This document shows positions 1 to 8,327 of a stretch of 40,336 nucleotides of DNA, in pieces. This DNA is from Burkholderiales bacterium 70-64. Lineage in GTDB: Bacteria > Pseudomonadota > Gammaproteobacteria > Burkholderiales > Burkholderiaceae_E. Location of the stretch: assembly GCA_001898645.1 (NCBI GenBank), contig MKUQ01000045.1, forward strand, positions 1 to 40,336. Reading direction: 5' to 3'. A program made the position numbers and the translations under genes. Under the pieces are notes generated by a model. The model was not told the origin of the DNA and did no database searches. It saw nothing but the letters and a program-made list of their open reading frames with translations. Each line of letters begins with the position of its first letter. Within the stretch, counting starts at the first letter, position 1.

Positions 1-36
1 TGACTTCTCCGTTGCACCCTGTTCGGGTAGGATATG

Positions 37-246
37 TCAGATCAAGTCGTGACTACTACAGATGACTTGATGCGCCTGGTTCTTGATGGACTCGCCGCCG
101 AACTCGTCGAAATCAGCGTTCTCTTCTTCGATGATCTTTCCCACTAATCGCAAGAGATCCTCTTTCGTGATTTTGTCGATCGCGACGTAGTCTCCGTTCG
201 CCCCCAAGAATTGGCCCGCATTGTCAGCGATCCTTAATAGCTTCAT
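37..246 (-). CDS. Small acidic protein, partner of the PHP-ATPase gene
   Basis: This encodes 69 residues. I do not recognise a named family. The start is the ATG at 244-246, which lies inside the last codons of the PHP-ATPase gene, so the two genes overlap by 23 bp in different frames and are probably translationally coupled. The sequence looks like a real small folded protein: a short N-terminal segment around an IADNAG stretch, a central IDKITKEDLLRLV helix (about residues 28-40), an acidic run (EEENADFDEFGGE), and a C-terminal IKNQAHQ segment. It has no membrane segment or signal peptide. The overlap suggests a modulator, antitoxin-like or sensor partner of the ATPase; this is inference. 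Only 36 bp lie beyond its stop, so further genes of the unit may be outside the window. Confidence 0.72.
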   Translation of the reverse strand: MKLLRIADNAGQFLGANGDYVAIDKITKEDLLRLVGKIIEEENADFDEFGGESIKNQAHQVICSSHDLI

Positions 247-2251
247 ACGCTTCCCTCCGTTCTTCGTAGGTTTCAGCGCCCGCCTCCAAGGAATCCAATA
301 GCGTGCCGTAGCTGACGATAGTTTCGCCATCCACAGATATGAGGATCTTGTCGGTCGGATGGCCAGAGAAGATGCGGTACCGCGGCCCACCGCTTTCATT
401 CTTCTTCGTAGTGAACAACAAGTAGTCCGCTCCAATCGACGCACCTACCGTGCTGTTGTGCGTGACCACTACGACAGGCATCGTCGAGGAAATGCTCTTC
501 AGAATTTGATTAACCTCGCTTTTGAGAAAGAGGTTGTCGAACGAAGATTCAGGTTCATCGATCAAAAGTAAGTCGTAGTTGCGGGCATCGGCGATCTCCT
601 GCAGGAGTCTGAATTCCGATCGTTCTCCACCCGAGACGGGATGCCCATCCTTGTTCAGGATGCGATAACTTACCTTCGCGAAGAGTTTATAGTAATCTGC
701 GGGAGCGAGGCCATCGATCTTCATCAACTCGCGGAGGTAGGCGTAAGCACCGTCGTACTTCCGAAAGGCTTCGCCGAACGACAACTTTGTCCCGCTTGCC
801 GCCTTGATTTCACCGGCACCCGCGAACGGCTGACTTCTGGCTTCGATCTTGAACCCTTGTAGCGTCTCCTGAAACACGACTTTGTCTTTCTTGACTCGGT
901 CGACGATGTCGGTGAAGCGCTTCACCCTCTTCCTGTCCATTGCGACGGCGTAGAGGTCCACGTCCTGCACCTGCGGTGCCGATGTATGGAAGCTCAGCCC
1001 TTGCCTGATCTCTTTCACCAGTTCGTTGACGATCCTCTTTCTGCTCGCTTCCGAAGCCTTCGCACGAAGGACCTCAATAAGTTCACGAGCCAGGCGTTTG
1101 AGCGCCGCCAGATCCATGTGCTTCTCGATGACCGAGCGGTACTCGATGTTTTCGATGACGTGCCTAACAGAGCTGATGAGCTCATGGAGGTTCTCCGTTT
1201 TCCCGACTGCGAATTCGACTTCATCGAATAGGGCAGCCTTCGAGAAGGCATCCCGCTTGTCCGTCTCCTCTGCGGATCTCAGAAGCGTATTGATGTACTC
1301 GTCGATCCGACGGTCATGCGCAGATAGGTCAACCTTGATGACCACGTCGAGCACTCGCTTCAAGCTGGCTAGGTACTCGTCGACCACCAAACTGCGCCTT
1401 CGCTCGACGCTGTCCTTGAATTCGCGCTCGTCGATGGATGCGTCATGCTGAACCAACGAGAACTGCCTGATGTACTTGACGTTCTTAACCGAGTCCGCGA
1501 TTCGATCCAACGTATGGCTCTTGCCGGTTGAACGAGCGCCGATCACGACGTTCAGTCCAGTCGAGAGTTGCTGTCCGTCGTCGAAGACCTGCCACAGATT
1601 GTTCCCATCTCGTTCGGAGAGCGCGACCTTCGCTTTGTCTCGAAGGCAGGCTTTCAGCGCTTCCAGCGTCACCTCGCCGCAGTCGACGAACGTCTGTCGC
1701 GTCGGCAGCGCGGCGAAGTCGACAGCCATGCGCGAGTCGCTGAACAGGACGGGGGTCAGCTTGTCGGGGTCCTTGAAGTTCCGGACGAACTTCTTTGCGC
1801 TGTCCACCTCACCAGCACAGACATATGGTGCGAGCTTCACCAGCGTCTCGCCGGAGATCGCCGGGCCTTTATCGTAGTGAGGGATAACGAGATAGTTGCC
1901 CAGATCTCCGAAGATCTCGACCAGTGCTTCCACGGAGATGCGGTCCCCGATCTTGGTGATCCGTCGCGAGACTTCCGCCGTCTTGGCCTGAAAATCGTCG
2001 AGCTCCGTCGGTCTCGCAATAACCAGAACGTGCCCCATGTCGACGTTGATTTCGATGCCAGGGAACACAACGATGGGCAGCGCGCCTCTGATCAGTCGAA
2101 ACTGTGCAGAGTCGAACACGTCGTGATTGGTCACGGCCACGGCATCTAGCTTCGCGTCTGCGACGTACCTTTTAAAGGTATCGATGCTGAAGGTGAATTC
2201 CCGATCGCTTATGGTCTTGACGGTGTGAATATGGAGATCGATCTTTTTCAA
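224..2251 (-). CDS. PHP-domain / ABC-ATPase fusion, Ppl-like defence protein
   Basis: This 675-residue protein starts at TTG (2249-2251) behind an AGAGG ribosome site. The N-terminal part is a PHP (polymerase and histidinol phosphatase) metal-dependent hydrolase: H7-I-H9, N42-H43-D44, GIE67, H74, H125 and D172 are plausible metal ligands. The rest is an SMC/RecF-like ABC ATPase: Walker A GARSTGKS at 238-245, a helical, probably coiled region at about 280-470, signature VSGGERSE at 539-546, Walker B LLLIDEP at 561-567 and the H-loop at TH 597-598. A PHP domain fused to an SMC-like ATPase is the architecture I recall for the single-gene anti-phage protein Ppl, which would suggest ATP-gated phosphoesterase or nuclease activity. 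Its place beside toxin-antitoxin and Wadjet genes fits defence. The domains are clear; the Ppl assignment is from memory. Confidence 0.85.
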   Translation of the reverse strand: MKKIDLHIHTVKTISDREFTFSIDTFKRYVADAKLDAVAVTNHDVFDSAQFRLIRGALPIVVFPGIEINVDMGHVLVIARPTELDDFQAKTAEVSRRITKIGDRISVEALVEIFGDLGNYLVIPHYDKGPAISGETLVKLAPYVCAGEVDSAKKFVRNFKDPDKLTPVLFSDSRMAVDFAALPTRQTFVDCGEVTLEALKACLRDKAKVALSERDGNNLWQVFDDGQQLSTGLNVVIGARSTGKSHTLDRIADSVKNVKYIRQFSLVQHDASIDEREFKDSVERRRSLVVDEYLASLKRVLDVVIKVDLSAHDRRIDEYINTLLRSAEETDKRDAFSKAALFDEVEFAVGKTENLHELISSVRHVIENIEYRSVIEKHMDLAALKRLARELIEVLRAKASEASRKRIVNELVKEIRQGLSFHTSAPQVQDVDLYAVAMDRKRVKRFTDIVDRVKKDKVVFQETLQGFKIEARSQPFAGAGEIKAASGTKLSFGEAFRKYDGAYAYLRELMKIDGLAPADYYKLFAKVSYRILNKDGHPVSGGERSEFRLLQEIADARNYDLLLIDEPESSFDNLFLKSEVNQILKSISSTMPVVVVTHNSTVGASIGADYLLFTTKKNESGGPRYRIFSGHPTDKILISVDGETIVSYGTLLDSLEAGAETYEERREAYEAIKDR

Positions 2252-2631
2252 GTCAGCCTCTCTGCATGCACACGGCTGCGATCGCCGTCGCCCGAATTCT
2301 TGCCGTACAAGCCGCTCCTATTCAAGCATCGCACGCGTTTTTCCCTTGCGGACGGCTCGATCAGAGTTTCGACCGGAACGGCTCGGCTGCCGAACCGCTC
2401 ATTGCGAGCCGACGTTCGTCGATGTCCGCTTCCTGTCGCAGCGGAAGCTCCAACGCCGATCGGCTGCTTGCAGTCTGAAGCGGCCGATCGAGTTGCCATG
2501 GCGAACGACCGCTCCTAGCCGATAGCGAACATTGGCGAGTCAGCCTTCGCCAAAGGTCCCCCTGAAGGCCGAGAGCGCGTGGCGCTGATCGGCGTATCGA
2601 CATCCAACCGGCTGGATCTTCATAGCGAAAA
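2252..2631. other. Non-coding gap between PHP-ATPase and hipBA
   Basis: No convincing gene is seen on either strand. The segment separates two divergently transcribed modules and must hold the promoter of the PHP-ATPase gene, but I could not pick a clear -35/-10 pair for it. The hipBA operator cluster begins immediately to the right. Confidence 0.5.
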
Positions 2632-2795
2632 TTCCTGTGATCAAAGGAAATTCATTGGCTCTAGTAGCCAGCGGGCTAGTATTCCGACAAGCTTAGGAAT
2701 CTTACCTCCTTGACCGACAGCTATAATTCCTATTATCATAGGAACATTACTTGACTTCTCAGCGCCGACAGCTATAATTCCTATGATCGCAGGAA
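2632..2795. promoter_or_regulatory. Four HipB-type operator palindromes
   Basis: Four 18-bp sites share TTCC-N10-GGAA: 2632-2649, 2682-2699, 2727-2744 and 2778-2795. Three of them extend to TTCCT-N8-AGGAA; the site at 2682 has TTCCG in the left arm. Centres are 50, 45 and 51 bp apart. E. coli HipB binds TATCC-N8-GGATA, and this layout is very similar. The last site overlaps the -10 box by one base and the ribosome site of hipB; the third abuts another TATAAT. Autorepression of hipBA by the HipB-like protein is the expected role. Confidence 0.85.
2751..2778 (+). promoter_or_regulatory. hipBA promoter
   Basis: TTGACT (2751-2756) and TATAAT (2773-2778) are separated by 16 bp. Transcription would start near 2785, about 18 bp before the hipB ATG, and the ribosome site AGGA (2791-2794) lies within the fourth operator. 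A second TATAAT at 2722-2727 sits in a copy of the same GCTATAATTCCTAT sequence but has no good -35 box. Confidence 0.75.
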
Positions 2796-2802
2796 TTTAT
2801 AC

Positions 2803-3090
2803 ATGAGAATATCTCTCTCCACCGTAGAAGATGCTGGCGCTGTGGTCCGAACCTTGCGCAAGCAAGGACACGTTCGTATCGACGACTTCGCGCTCACCGC
2901 CCAAGTCAGCAAGCAGTTCATGACCGACTTGGAGAACGGTAAACCGACCATCCAGATGGGCCGCGTGCTCGCGCTGCTGCAGAAGCTGGGTGTCCGAATC
3001 ACGTTGGAGCTTCCTGACGCCGTCGCTCCGGCCTTGTCGGCCGAGCAGGAGCGCCGCAGGCGCCGCAAGACTGCTTCAGCGCCCCTTTGA
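2803..3090 (+). CDS. hipB: HipB-family antitoxin and autorepressor (XRE helix-turn-helix)
   Basis: This 95-residue DNA-binding protein has a helix-turn-helix at about residues 18-60 (VRTLRKQGHVRIDDFAL, then VSKQFMTDLENGKPTIQMGRVLALLQKLGV), a typical HipB arrangement ending in a short strand (RITLELP) and a basic tail of five consecutive arginines followed by lysine. The ATG is preceded by AGGA at 8 bp. It is expected to neutralise the adjacent HipA kinase and to repress its own operon by binding the four upstream palindromes, where its cognate operators are visible. The hipA start codon follows the stop after 6 bp, so the two are co-transcribed and probably coupled. Family and role are well supported by sequence and context. 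Confidence 0.9.
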   Translation: MRISLSTVEDAGAVVRTLRKQGHVRIDDFALTAQVSKQFMTDLENGKPTIQMGRVLALLQKLGVRITLELPDAVAPALSAEQERRRRRKTASAPL

Positions 3091-3096
3091 GCCTCG

Positions 3097-4539
3097 ATGC
3101 GCGAGCTCAGGGTCTACATTGGTCGCGACCTGGTCGGCACGCTCAGCGACCGGAACAACCTCTGGTCGCTCGAGTACGACCCTGCATGGGCGGCCCGGGA
3201 AGACAGCTTCGATCTCTCGCCCGCGCTGCCGCGCTCCACGCAGCACCACGTGGACGGCGCGACGCGGCGCCCGGTGCAGTGGTACTTCGACAACCTGCTG
3301 CCGGAAGAAGAGTTGCGTCGCATGGTCGCTCGCGATGCGGGCATCGGCGACCACGAGGATGCTTTCGCCCTGCTCGAGTACCTTGGGGCCGAATCGGCGG
3401 GTGCGCTCACGCTCTTACCTCCTGGCACCCCGCTCCCGAGCGAGGAGGCACTCGAGCCCCTGCCGCACGCCGAACTCAGCCAACGCATCCGCAGACTGCC
3501 ACACGCCGCGTTGACGCGTGAGGCGCCCAAGCACATGTCGGTGGCCGGGGCGCAGCACAAGTTGCTTGTGATCCTCAAAGGGAGCGACCTCTATGAACCG
3601 GTCGGGGCTACCGCATCGACACACATCCTGAAGCCTGACCATCCAGACGCGCAGACCTACCCGGCATCGGCCTTCCTCGAGTGCCTGACGATGCGCATGG
3701 CCGATGCAGCCGGTCTTTCCGTGCCACCCGTGGGTCTGCTGCAGGTGCCGCAGCCGGTCTACGTCGTCGAACGTTTCGACCGAATCATCGACGCGCGAAC
3801 CATGCGGCCCGAGACGGTTGAGACTCCACCGAATGTGCGGCGGCTGCACGTCATCGACGCGTGCCAGCTGCTGGACAAGTCGCGCGTGTTTAAACACTCG
3901 GGCGCGACTGTTGAGGTCCTGCGCGAGGCCATCGAACGCACTGGAGACGTCCTGACGTTACCGCAGCGCATCTTCCGCTGGCTGGTCTTCAATCTGCTGG
4001 TCGCCAATGACGACTGCCACCTCAAGAACCTCTCGTTCATCGTCGAGGCCCATGCCATCACACTGGCGCCGCACTACGATCTGCTGGCCACGGGCGTCTA
4101 TCACACGCGCACCGTTGCGGCCGGCGACGGCCATTGGCCCGATGTCGAGATGGCCGTACGGCTCGCCGACAACGCACGGTACTTCAGCCAGGTCACGCCC
4201 GAGGCAGTGCTGGCCGCTGCAGCGGTTCTCGGCGTGCCGCGTCCGGTAGCACAACGAGCGACGCGTGACGTCGTGACTCGCGCGCTGCGATATTTCGATC
4301 GCGTCTACGAACAGTATTTCCCGGAAGAACAGAGGCCGTTGGCAGATTCGGCGTCCGGAAACGACGAGGGATTGGCCGTGACGGGCTCTGAGCCCGTTGC
4401 TGCCCCCATGGCGGGAAAGACGTTGGAGGGAGGGCTCGCTTCCGAGCCCTCGGTCCACCAGAGAGGCGTCGAGCGGCTCCTGTTGCGGGGGCTCCGTTAC
4501 ATCGTTCTGCCTGAGATGCGAAGACGTCTGCCCCTGTAG
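3097..4539 (+). CDS. hipA: HipA-family Ser/Thr kinase toxin
   Basis: This 480-residue HipA-like kinase is of the full-length type. The N-terminal HipA_N domain covers about residues 1-105 (the FDNLLPE segment is typical). The kinase core has the P-loop-like SVAGAQHK at 148-155, the ATP-binding lysine in HILKPD (K179), ERFDR at 225-229, the catalytic loop NDDCHLKN at 304-311 (D306 and N311 as catalytic and metal-binding residues), and the metal-binding D328 in APHYDLL. HipA of E. coli phosphorylates GltX and arrests translation; the substrate here is unknown. The C-terminus carries about 60 extra residues (from about 420) that look poorly structured apart from a basic end. All key kinase residues are present, so it should be active unless bound by HipB. 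Confidence 0.9.
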   Translation: MRELRVYIGRDLVGTLSDRNNLWSLEYDPAWAAREDSFDLSPALPRSTQHHVDGATRRPVQWYFDNLLPEEELRRMVARDAGIGDHEDAFALLEYLGAESAGALTLLPPGTPLPSEEALEPLPHAELSQRIRRLPHAALTREAPKHMSVAGAQHKLLVILKGSDLYEPVGATASTHILKPDHPDAQTYPASAFLECLTMRMADAAGLSVPPVGLLQVPQPVYVVERFDRIIDARTMRPETVETPPNVRRLHVIDACQLLDKSRVFKHSGATVEVLREAIERTGDVLTLPQRIFRWLVFNLLVANDDCHLKNLSFIVEAHAITLAPHYDLLATGVYHTRTVAAGDGHWPDVEMAVRLADNARYFSQVTPEAVLAAAAVLGVPRPVAQRATRDVVTRALRYFDRVYEQYFPEEQRPLADSASGNDEGLAVTGSEPVAAPMAGKTLEGGLASEPSVHQRGVERLLLRGLRYIVLPEMRRRLPL

Positions 4540-4722
4540 AACCGCGCCGGCGATGCGCATGAACGTCCGGGCACGTCGGGGATCAGACTCTGGTCACTGG
4601 CCCGTGACACGCACGTCTGCTGAAGACCGGGTGCTCGGCACCGTCTTCAAGCGACCATGCTGAGAGGATTGAAGCCGCGTCTTCGGCTACGGCGCTTCCG
4701 GAGCGGCGGCCGCAGCGCTGGT
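4540..4722. other. Short gap without a gene
   Basis: Nothing recognisable lies between the end of hipA and the end of the decayed oxidoreductase gene on the other strand. There is no clear intrinsic terminator for hipBA. Confidence 0.4.
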
Positions 4723-5085
4723 TCAGTAGCCCACCGTGTAGCGTTGACCGCGGTGGCGCGGCGTCTCGATCTCGTCGAGCAGTGCGACTGCGTAGTCCTC
4801 CTGCGAGATCCGGCTTTTCCCGTCTTCGCCTATCAGCAGGTGGTCCTGCCCTTCGCGGAAACGCCCGGTTCGCTCTCCCGGCACGAACAGCAAGGACGGC
4901 GAGATGAAGGTCCAGTCAATGTCGGACTGCTGCCACAGGTGCGCCAGCGTCCGTGCGCCCGCGCCTGCCTCGGCCTTGCCGTGCTCAGGGAACGTCGGCG
5001 ATTCGAACACCAAGACGCCCGAAGGCGTCAGCAGCGATCCCGCTCCTCCGATTCGACCGACTGCTGTCCAGCGTGGGGCCGAGAC
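4723..5085 (-). pseudogene. 5'-truncated NAD(P)-binding oxidoreductase (NmrA/SDR-like)
   Basis: The open frame reads from a stop at 5086-5088 down to TGA at 4723-4725 and matches the C-terminal half of a small atypical short-chain dehydrogenase: GGAGSL near the top, then DWTFISPS, FVPGERTGRF, the central SRISQEDYAVALLDEIE and the C-terminal QRYTVGY. Intact relatives are about 210 residues with an N-terminal GxxGxxG Rossmann motif. Here only about 120 residues remain and the cofactor-binding half is missing, with sequence of a different origin directly upstream. There is no proper start codon or ribosome site (TTG at 5013 is the only in-frame candidate). I read it as the remnant of a gene cut by insertion of the neighbouring cassette. 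Confidence 0.7.
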
Positions 5086-5179
5086 TCACACTCTCGGCCA
5101 GAAGCAGTCATCTCTGGCGCAGTGCGCCACGCTTTCGAGCCCGTTCTATGGGGCAATCGTCCAGTCGCAAGGATCGCGC

Positions 5180-6258
5180 ATGTATATTGGCGTAACTCTA
5201 TTACCTGCTCGGAATACCGTGGTGGCTGACCAAGAATACGACGAGATGATGGCCCGCTATTTTGCGGACATGGAAAAACAGTCCAGCAAACGGCTGACCG
5301 AAGCAGCTGACCTGATTGCGAAGTTCACGGCTCTGGCCGCATCCAAGGGCGTGATCCTCAGCGCGGAGTCATTCGAGTACATCCAGACCACCGGCATCGT
5401 TGCCAAGGCGCAAGGCATCGCAAGGACGCTATTGGGTCCAATATGGACCGAGCGCGACGGACTGCTGCCGTTCAACGAGATCGCGAGCCGATTCCCTCCC
5501 CGCCCCCATTACGAAGGATACTTTGCTGGGCCCGACTTTATCTTGATGGCCCACCCCTATTACCGGCGCGGAATGCACCCGGTCAACAACTGGGCCCCGA
5601 GGTTTATAGACCTGTTCTGGCGGTTCGACGGCCCCGGCATAGAAAAATACATTGCTCTCGACGAAGACCGAGTCCGGATCGACGTCGACAGACTGGGCTA
5701 TGTCGAGGCCGACACCTGGTACGGCGCTCCCTTCGACGAGGACATACGAAACCTCAAACCTGGAATCGTCAAGCTGCGCCCGCCCCTGGATCTCGAATCT
5801 CGGCATGTCTCTTTCTTCTTCGCCGACGCGTACTGTCTAGACATCAAGTGGAGCGAGTCGGATGGCATCAAGTCGTTCCAGGCCCTGGAAATGAAGACGG
5901 AGGATATCCAGATCGAGGTCGGGGGGCAGCACTACTTCCCCGCCCGCTACCTACACGCCGAGTTCGACCTCGCGGCCAACTGCTTTAGGCACTTCGACGG
6001 CGCGATACAGCTTTTCACGGAAGAGGAATATTTCCAGAGGCGGGATTCCGACTTCAACATAACGATGAAGAACCCTGCTCACATCAAGGCAGGTCGAGCA
6101 AGGCCTTCAAGATCAATGGCCCGCTGAGAACGGAAGACTGGGTCGAGTTCTGCTGCCACTTCTATACAGACAATCCGCTTACCTTCGAGTACTTCAGCGG
6201 TGAGTATCCGAAGCACGTCACTGAGATCCTCGAAAGGATCAGGGGCCACGCATCGTGA
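5180..6258 (+). pseudogene. Frameshifted gene of unknown function
   Basis: The first frame runs from ATG 5180 (AAGGA ribosome site, 6 bp spacing) and stops at 6127; GTG codons at 5219 and 5222 are alternative starts. It begins with a helical, Lys/Glu-rich segment (FADMEKQSSKRLTEAADLI) and continues as a globular aromatic-rich domain. From about 6092 the frame degenerates into GRARPSRS, while the next frame carries a sensible continuation (SSKAFKINGPLRTEDW, then FEYFSGEYPKHVTEILERI) to TGA at 6256-6258. Loss of one base near 6091-6093 would explain this; repaired, the protein would be about 359 residues. I do not recognise the family. It sits alone between two broken or foreign pieces, so it may be an island passenger. 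A sequencing error is the alternative explanation. Confidence 0.65.
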
Positions 6259-6815
6259 CTCACCGACGAGACCTAACCTCGCTGCTGGGTGAGTTTGTGG
6301 AGAAGGTCCGCTACGGGTCGGGGCTGCGAGTTCGACCAGCCTCGAAGCAGTCGCTGGCATAGCGCCAACTGCTCCTTGTAAGTCCTGCGCCTGGAATACC
6401 TCGTACAGCAGCCGTTCGGTGCAGCGCGAGACGTCGGGCCGAACGACTGCAAGGTGGCGGTCATCGTAATCTCACCCCTCGGCAGTGGCCGGCAGCAGCT
6501 GCATAGCGGCCATACAAGCTCTGATCCAGAAGGTCAGCAAGGGGTCGAGAACGGACAATCGCACCACTATCCGCTAGCGACATCCGAGTCATTCGGACCT
6601 AGCGACCATCGGCAACAGAGGACTTCGAACCGCTAGGTCCAGCTGATTAGCGAAACATCCTCGGAACGAAAGAGATGCAAACGCCCGCCTCGGCGATGTC
6701 CCCGGCTTTGTCTGGCGCGGTAGCGCCGAAGCCGGCGAGCACGGCCCGCTTCCACAGCCGCACCGATTGCGAGATGTTGCCCTGGTGATTCAGCTCGATC
6801 ATCAGCGCGCACCGG
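6259..6815. other. Gap without a recognised gene
   Basis: About 560 bp with no supported coding region. A minus-strand frame at 6647-6802 could encode 51 residues but lacks a ribosome site and resembles nothing I know. The segment separates the frameshifted gene from the ArsR-type regulator and looks like degraded junction sequence. Confidence 0.4.
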
Positions 6816-7529
6816 CTAAACGCCCAGCACCACTTCTCGCCAGCGCTGATGGCCCAGCCAGTCGCGCAGCGCCACGGCACCCGCCGGCGTGATGTCCAGC
6901 GTGCGGGCGCGCTGCACCAACCAGCCTCGCTCGAGCATGTGATGGCAGATCACCGTGCCCAGCCGACCGGCCACATGCGGGCGGCGCTCGCTCCAGTCCA
7001 TGCAAGGGCGGCAGTGCGCGCGCCTGCCGTGCGCGGCGTCGAGGGATGCGGTGTCGATGCCCAGCGGTGCGAGTGCAGCAGCACAACGTTCGGTGACCCG
7101 GCCGGCCTCGCCGTCGAAGGCGATCGCGCCATCGTCCTGCAGCTTCTGGGCGATGGCCACGCCCAGCCGCCCGGCGATGTGGTCGTAGCACGTGCGTGCG
7201 CGGCGCATGGTGGCATCGCGCGGACCCGTCACCACGCGGCGCCCGGATGCGGTGTCGCGGCTGGCGATCTGCATGATGCTCTCCAGCATTCGAGCCACTT
7301 GGGCCGAAGCCAGCCGGTGGTAGCGGTGCCGGCCCGACGGCGTGACCTCCAGCAAGCCAGCGTCGACCAGCAGCGCCAGGTGGCGGCTGGCCGCGGCCGC
7401 ACCGACGCTGGCGGCACGGGCCAGCTCGTTGGCGGTCAGCGAACGGCCGTCCAGCAGCTCCAGCAGCATGGCCGTGCGGGCGGGCTCGCCAACGAGCGCG
7501 GCGATGCGGGCGATCTGGTTGGCATTCAT
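6816..7529 (-). CDS. ArsR-family winged-helix transcription regulator
   Basis: This 237-residue protein starts at ATG 7529 ([20 protein letters not shown]), the usual N-terminus of this regulator group; the frame is open further upstream but into the divergent promoter region. The N-terminal 90 residues form an ArsR winged helix: [35 protein letters not shown] as recognition helix and a GRHRYHRL wing. The C-terminal half has the features of the long ArsR subgroup, including a CRPC pair followed by [15 protein letters not shown]. The cysteine pair could sense metal or redox state, but this is not established for the group. It is divergent from the NIPSNAP/ABM pair, and the shared intergenic region holds a 26-bp inverted repeat, so local repression of both directions is likely. 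Confidence 0.85.
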   Translation of the reverse strand: MNANQIARIAALVGEPARTAMLLELLDGRSLTANELARAASVGAAAASRHLALLVDAGLLEVTPSGRHRYHRLASAQVARMLESIMQIASRDTASGRRVVTGPRDATMRRARTCYDHIAGRLGVAIAQKLQDDGAIAFDGEAGRVTERCAAALAPLGIDTASLDAAHGRRAHCRPCMDWSERRPHVAGRLGTVICHHMLERGWLVQRARTLDITPAGAVALRDWLGHQRWREVVLGV

Positions 7530-7557
7530 GACGGAAGCTTGGCGCAAACGGGCCAGG

Positions 7558-7583
7558 AATGCTTCGCTCCGAGACGAAGCATT
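7558..7583. promoter_or_regulatory. Inverted repeat, probable operator of the ArsR-type regulator
   Basis: Perfect 9-bp arms AATGCTTCG and CGAAGCATT are separated by 8 bp. The repeat lies in the 114-bp divergent region between the regulator (start 7529) and the NIPSNAP gene (start 7644). Position and symmetry suit an ArsR dimer; binding is inferred. Confidence 0.6.
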
Positions 7584-7643
7584 GTGGCATCTGCCAGGCG
7601 CAGGATGGGCCCATCGCCCCGCTACCGACGCAAGGAGCCGCCC

Positions 7644-7970
7644 ATGGCCGTCACTGTCTTCATCCGCTACCGGATCGATCCCTTCCAGCGCGAGGCGTTC
7701 AAGGCCTACGCGCAGAACTGGGGCCGCATCATCCCGCGCTGCGGCGGCCATCTGCTGGGCTACTTTCTGCCGCACGAGGGCACCAACGACATCGCGTGGG
7801 GCCTGATCGGCTTCGACAGCCTGGCCGCTTACGAGGCGTACCGCACCCGCCTGAAGACCGACCCGGAGGGCCGCGCCAATTTCGAGATGGCGCAGGCGCA
7901 GCGCTTCATCCTGCGCGAGGAGCGCACCTTCACCGAAGGGGTGGAAGGCACCCTGAACCAGGAGGCGTAG
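7644..7970 (+). CDS. NIPSNAP-family protein
   Basis: This 108-residue single-domain protein of the dimeric alpha/beta-barrel superfamily starts [35 protein letters not shown], with the NIPSNAP-like [31 protein letters not shown] core. The start is set by AAGGAG at 7632-7637, 6 bp before the ATG. Proteins of this type often act on small aromatic or lipid-like compounds or in stress response, but the substrate is unknown. It is followed after 2 bp by an ABM-domain gene and is very probably controlled by the divergent ArsR-type regulator. Confidence 0.85.
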   Translation: MAVTVFIRYRIDPFQREAFKAYAQNWGRIIPRCGGHLLGYFLPHEGTNDIAWGLIGFDSLAAYEAYRTRLKTDPEGRANFEMAQAQRFILREERTFTEGVEGTLNQEA

Positions 7971-7972
7971 CC

Positions 7973-8317
7973 ATGATGGTCGTAATCTTCGAGGTCGAGC
8001 CGGCGGCCGGCCGCCGGCAGGCCTACCTGGACGCCGCGGCGGCGCTCAAGCCGCTGCTGGAACACATCGACGGGTTCATCTCGATCGAGCGCTTCCAGAG
8101 CCTGTCTCAGCCCGACAAGCTGCTGTCGCTGTCGTTCTGGCGTGACGAGGCGGCGGTGGCTGCCTGGCGCAACCTGGAAGCGCATCGCCGCACCCAGGCG
8201 GCCGGGCGCGGCGGCATCTTCGCCGACTACCGGCTTCGCGTGGCCGGCGTGGTACGCGACTATGGGATGCACGATCGAGCCCAGGCACCATCGGATTCAC
8301 GTGTGGCGCATCCATGA
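7973..8317 (+). CDS. Antibiotic-biosynthesis-monooxygenase (ABM) domain protein
   Basis: This 114-residue protein begins MMVVIFEVEPAAGRRQAYLD and shows the ABM ferredoxin-like fold pattern: an N-terminal strand, a helix, the DGFISIERFQSLSQPDKLLSLSFW strand pair and AAVAAWRNLEAHRRTQ helix. Such enzymes are cofactor-free monooxygenases or heme-degrading and quinone-handling proteins. The start lies 2 bp after the NIPSNAP stop, with GGAGG inside the end of the preceding gene, so the two form an operon. The last 20 residues after the domain look unstructured. It ends 10 bp from the convergent fifth gene of the Wadjet operon, with no visible terminator between them. Confidence 0.85.
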   Translation: MMVVIFEVEPAAGRRQAYLDAAAALKPLLEHIDGFISIERFQSLSQPDKLLSLSFWRDEAAVAAWRNLEAHRRTQAAGRGGIFADYRLRVAGVVRDYGMHDRAQAPSDSRVAHP

Positions 8318-8327
8318 TTGCCCTGCA

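Noticed and set aside
6647-6802. Small minus-strand gene of 51 codons
   Set aside because: There is no ribosome site, no recognisable motif and no partner gene; kept only as a remark on the gap.
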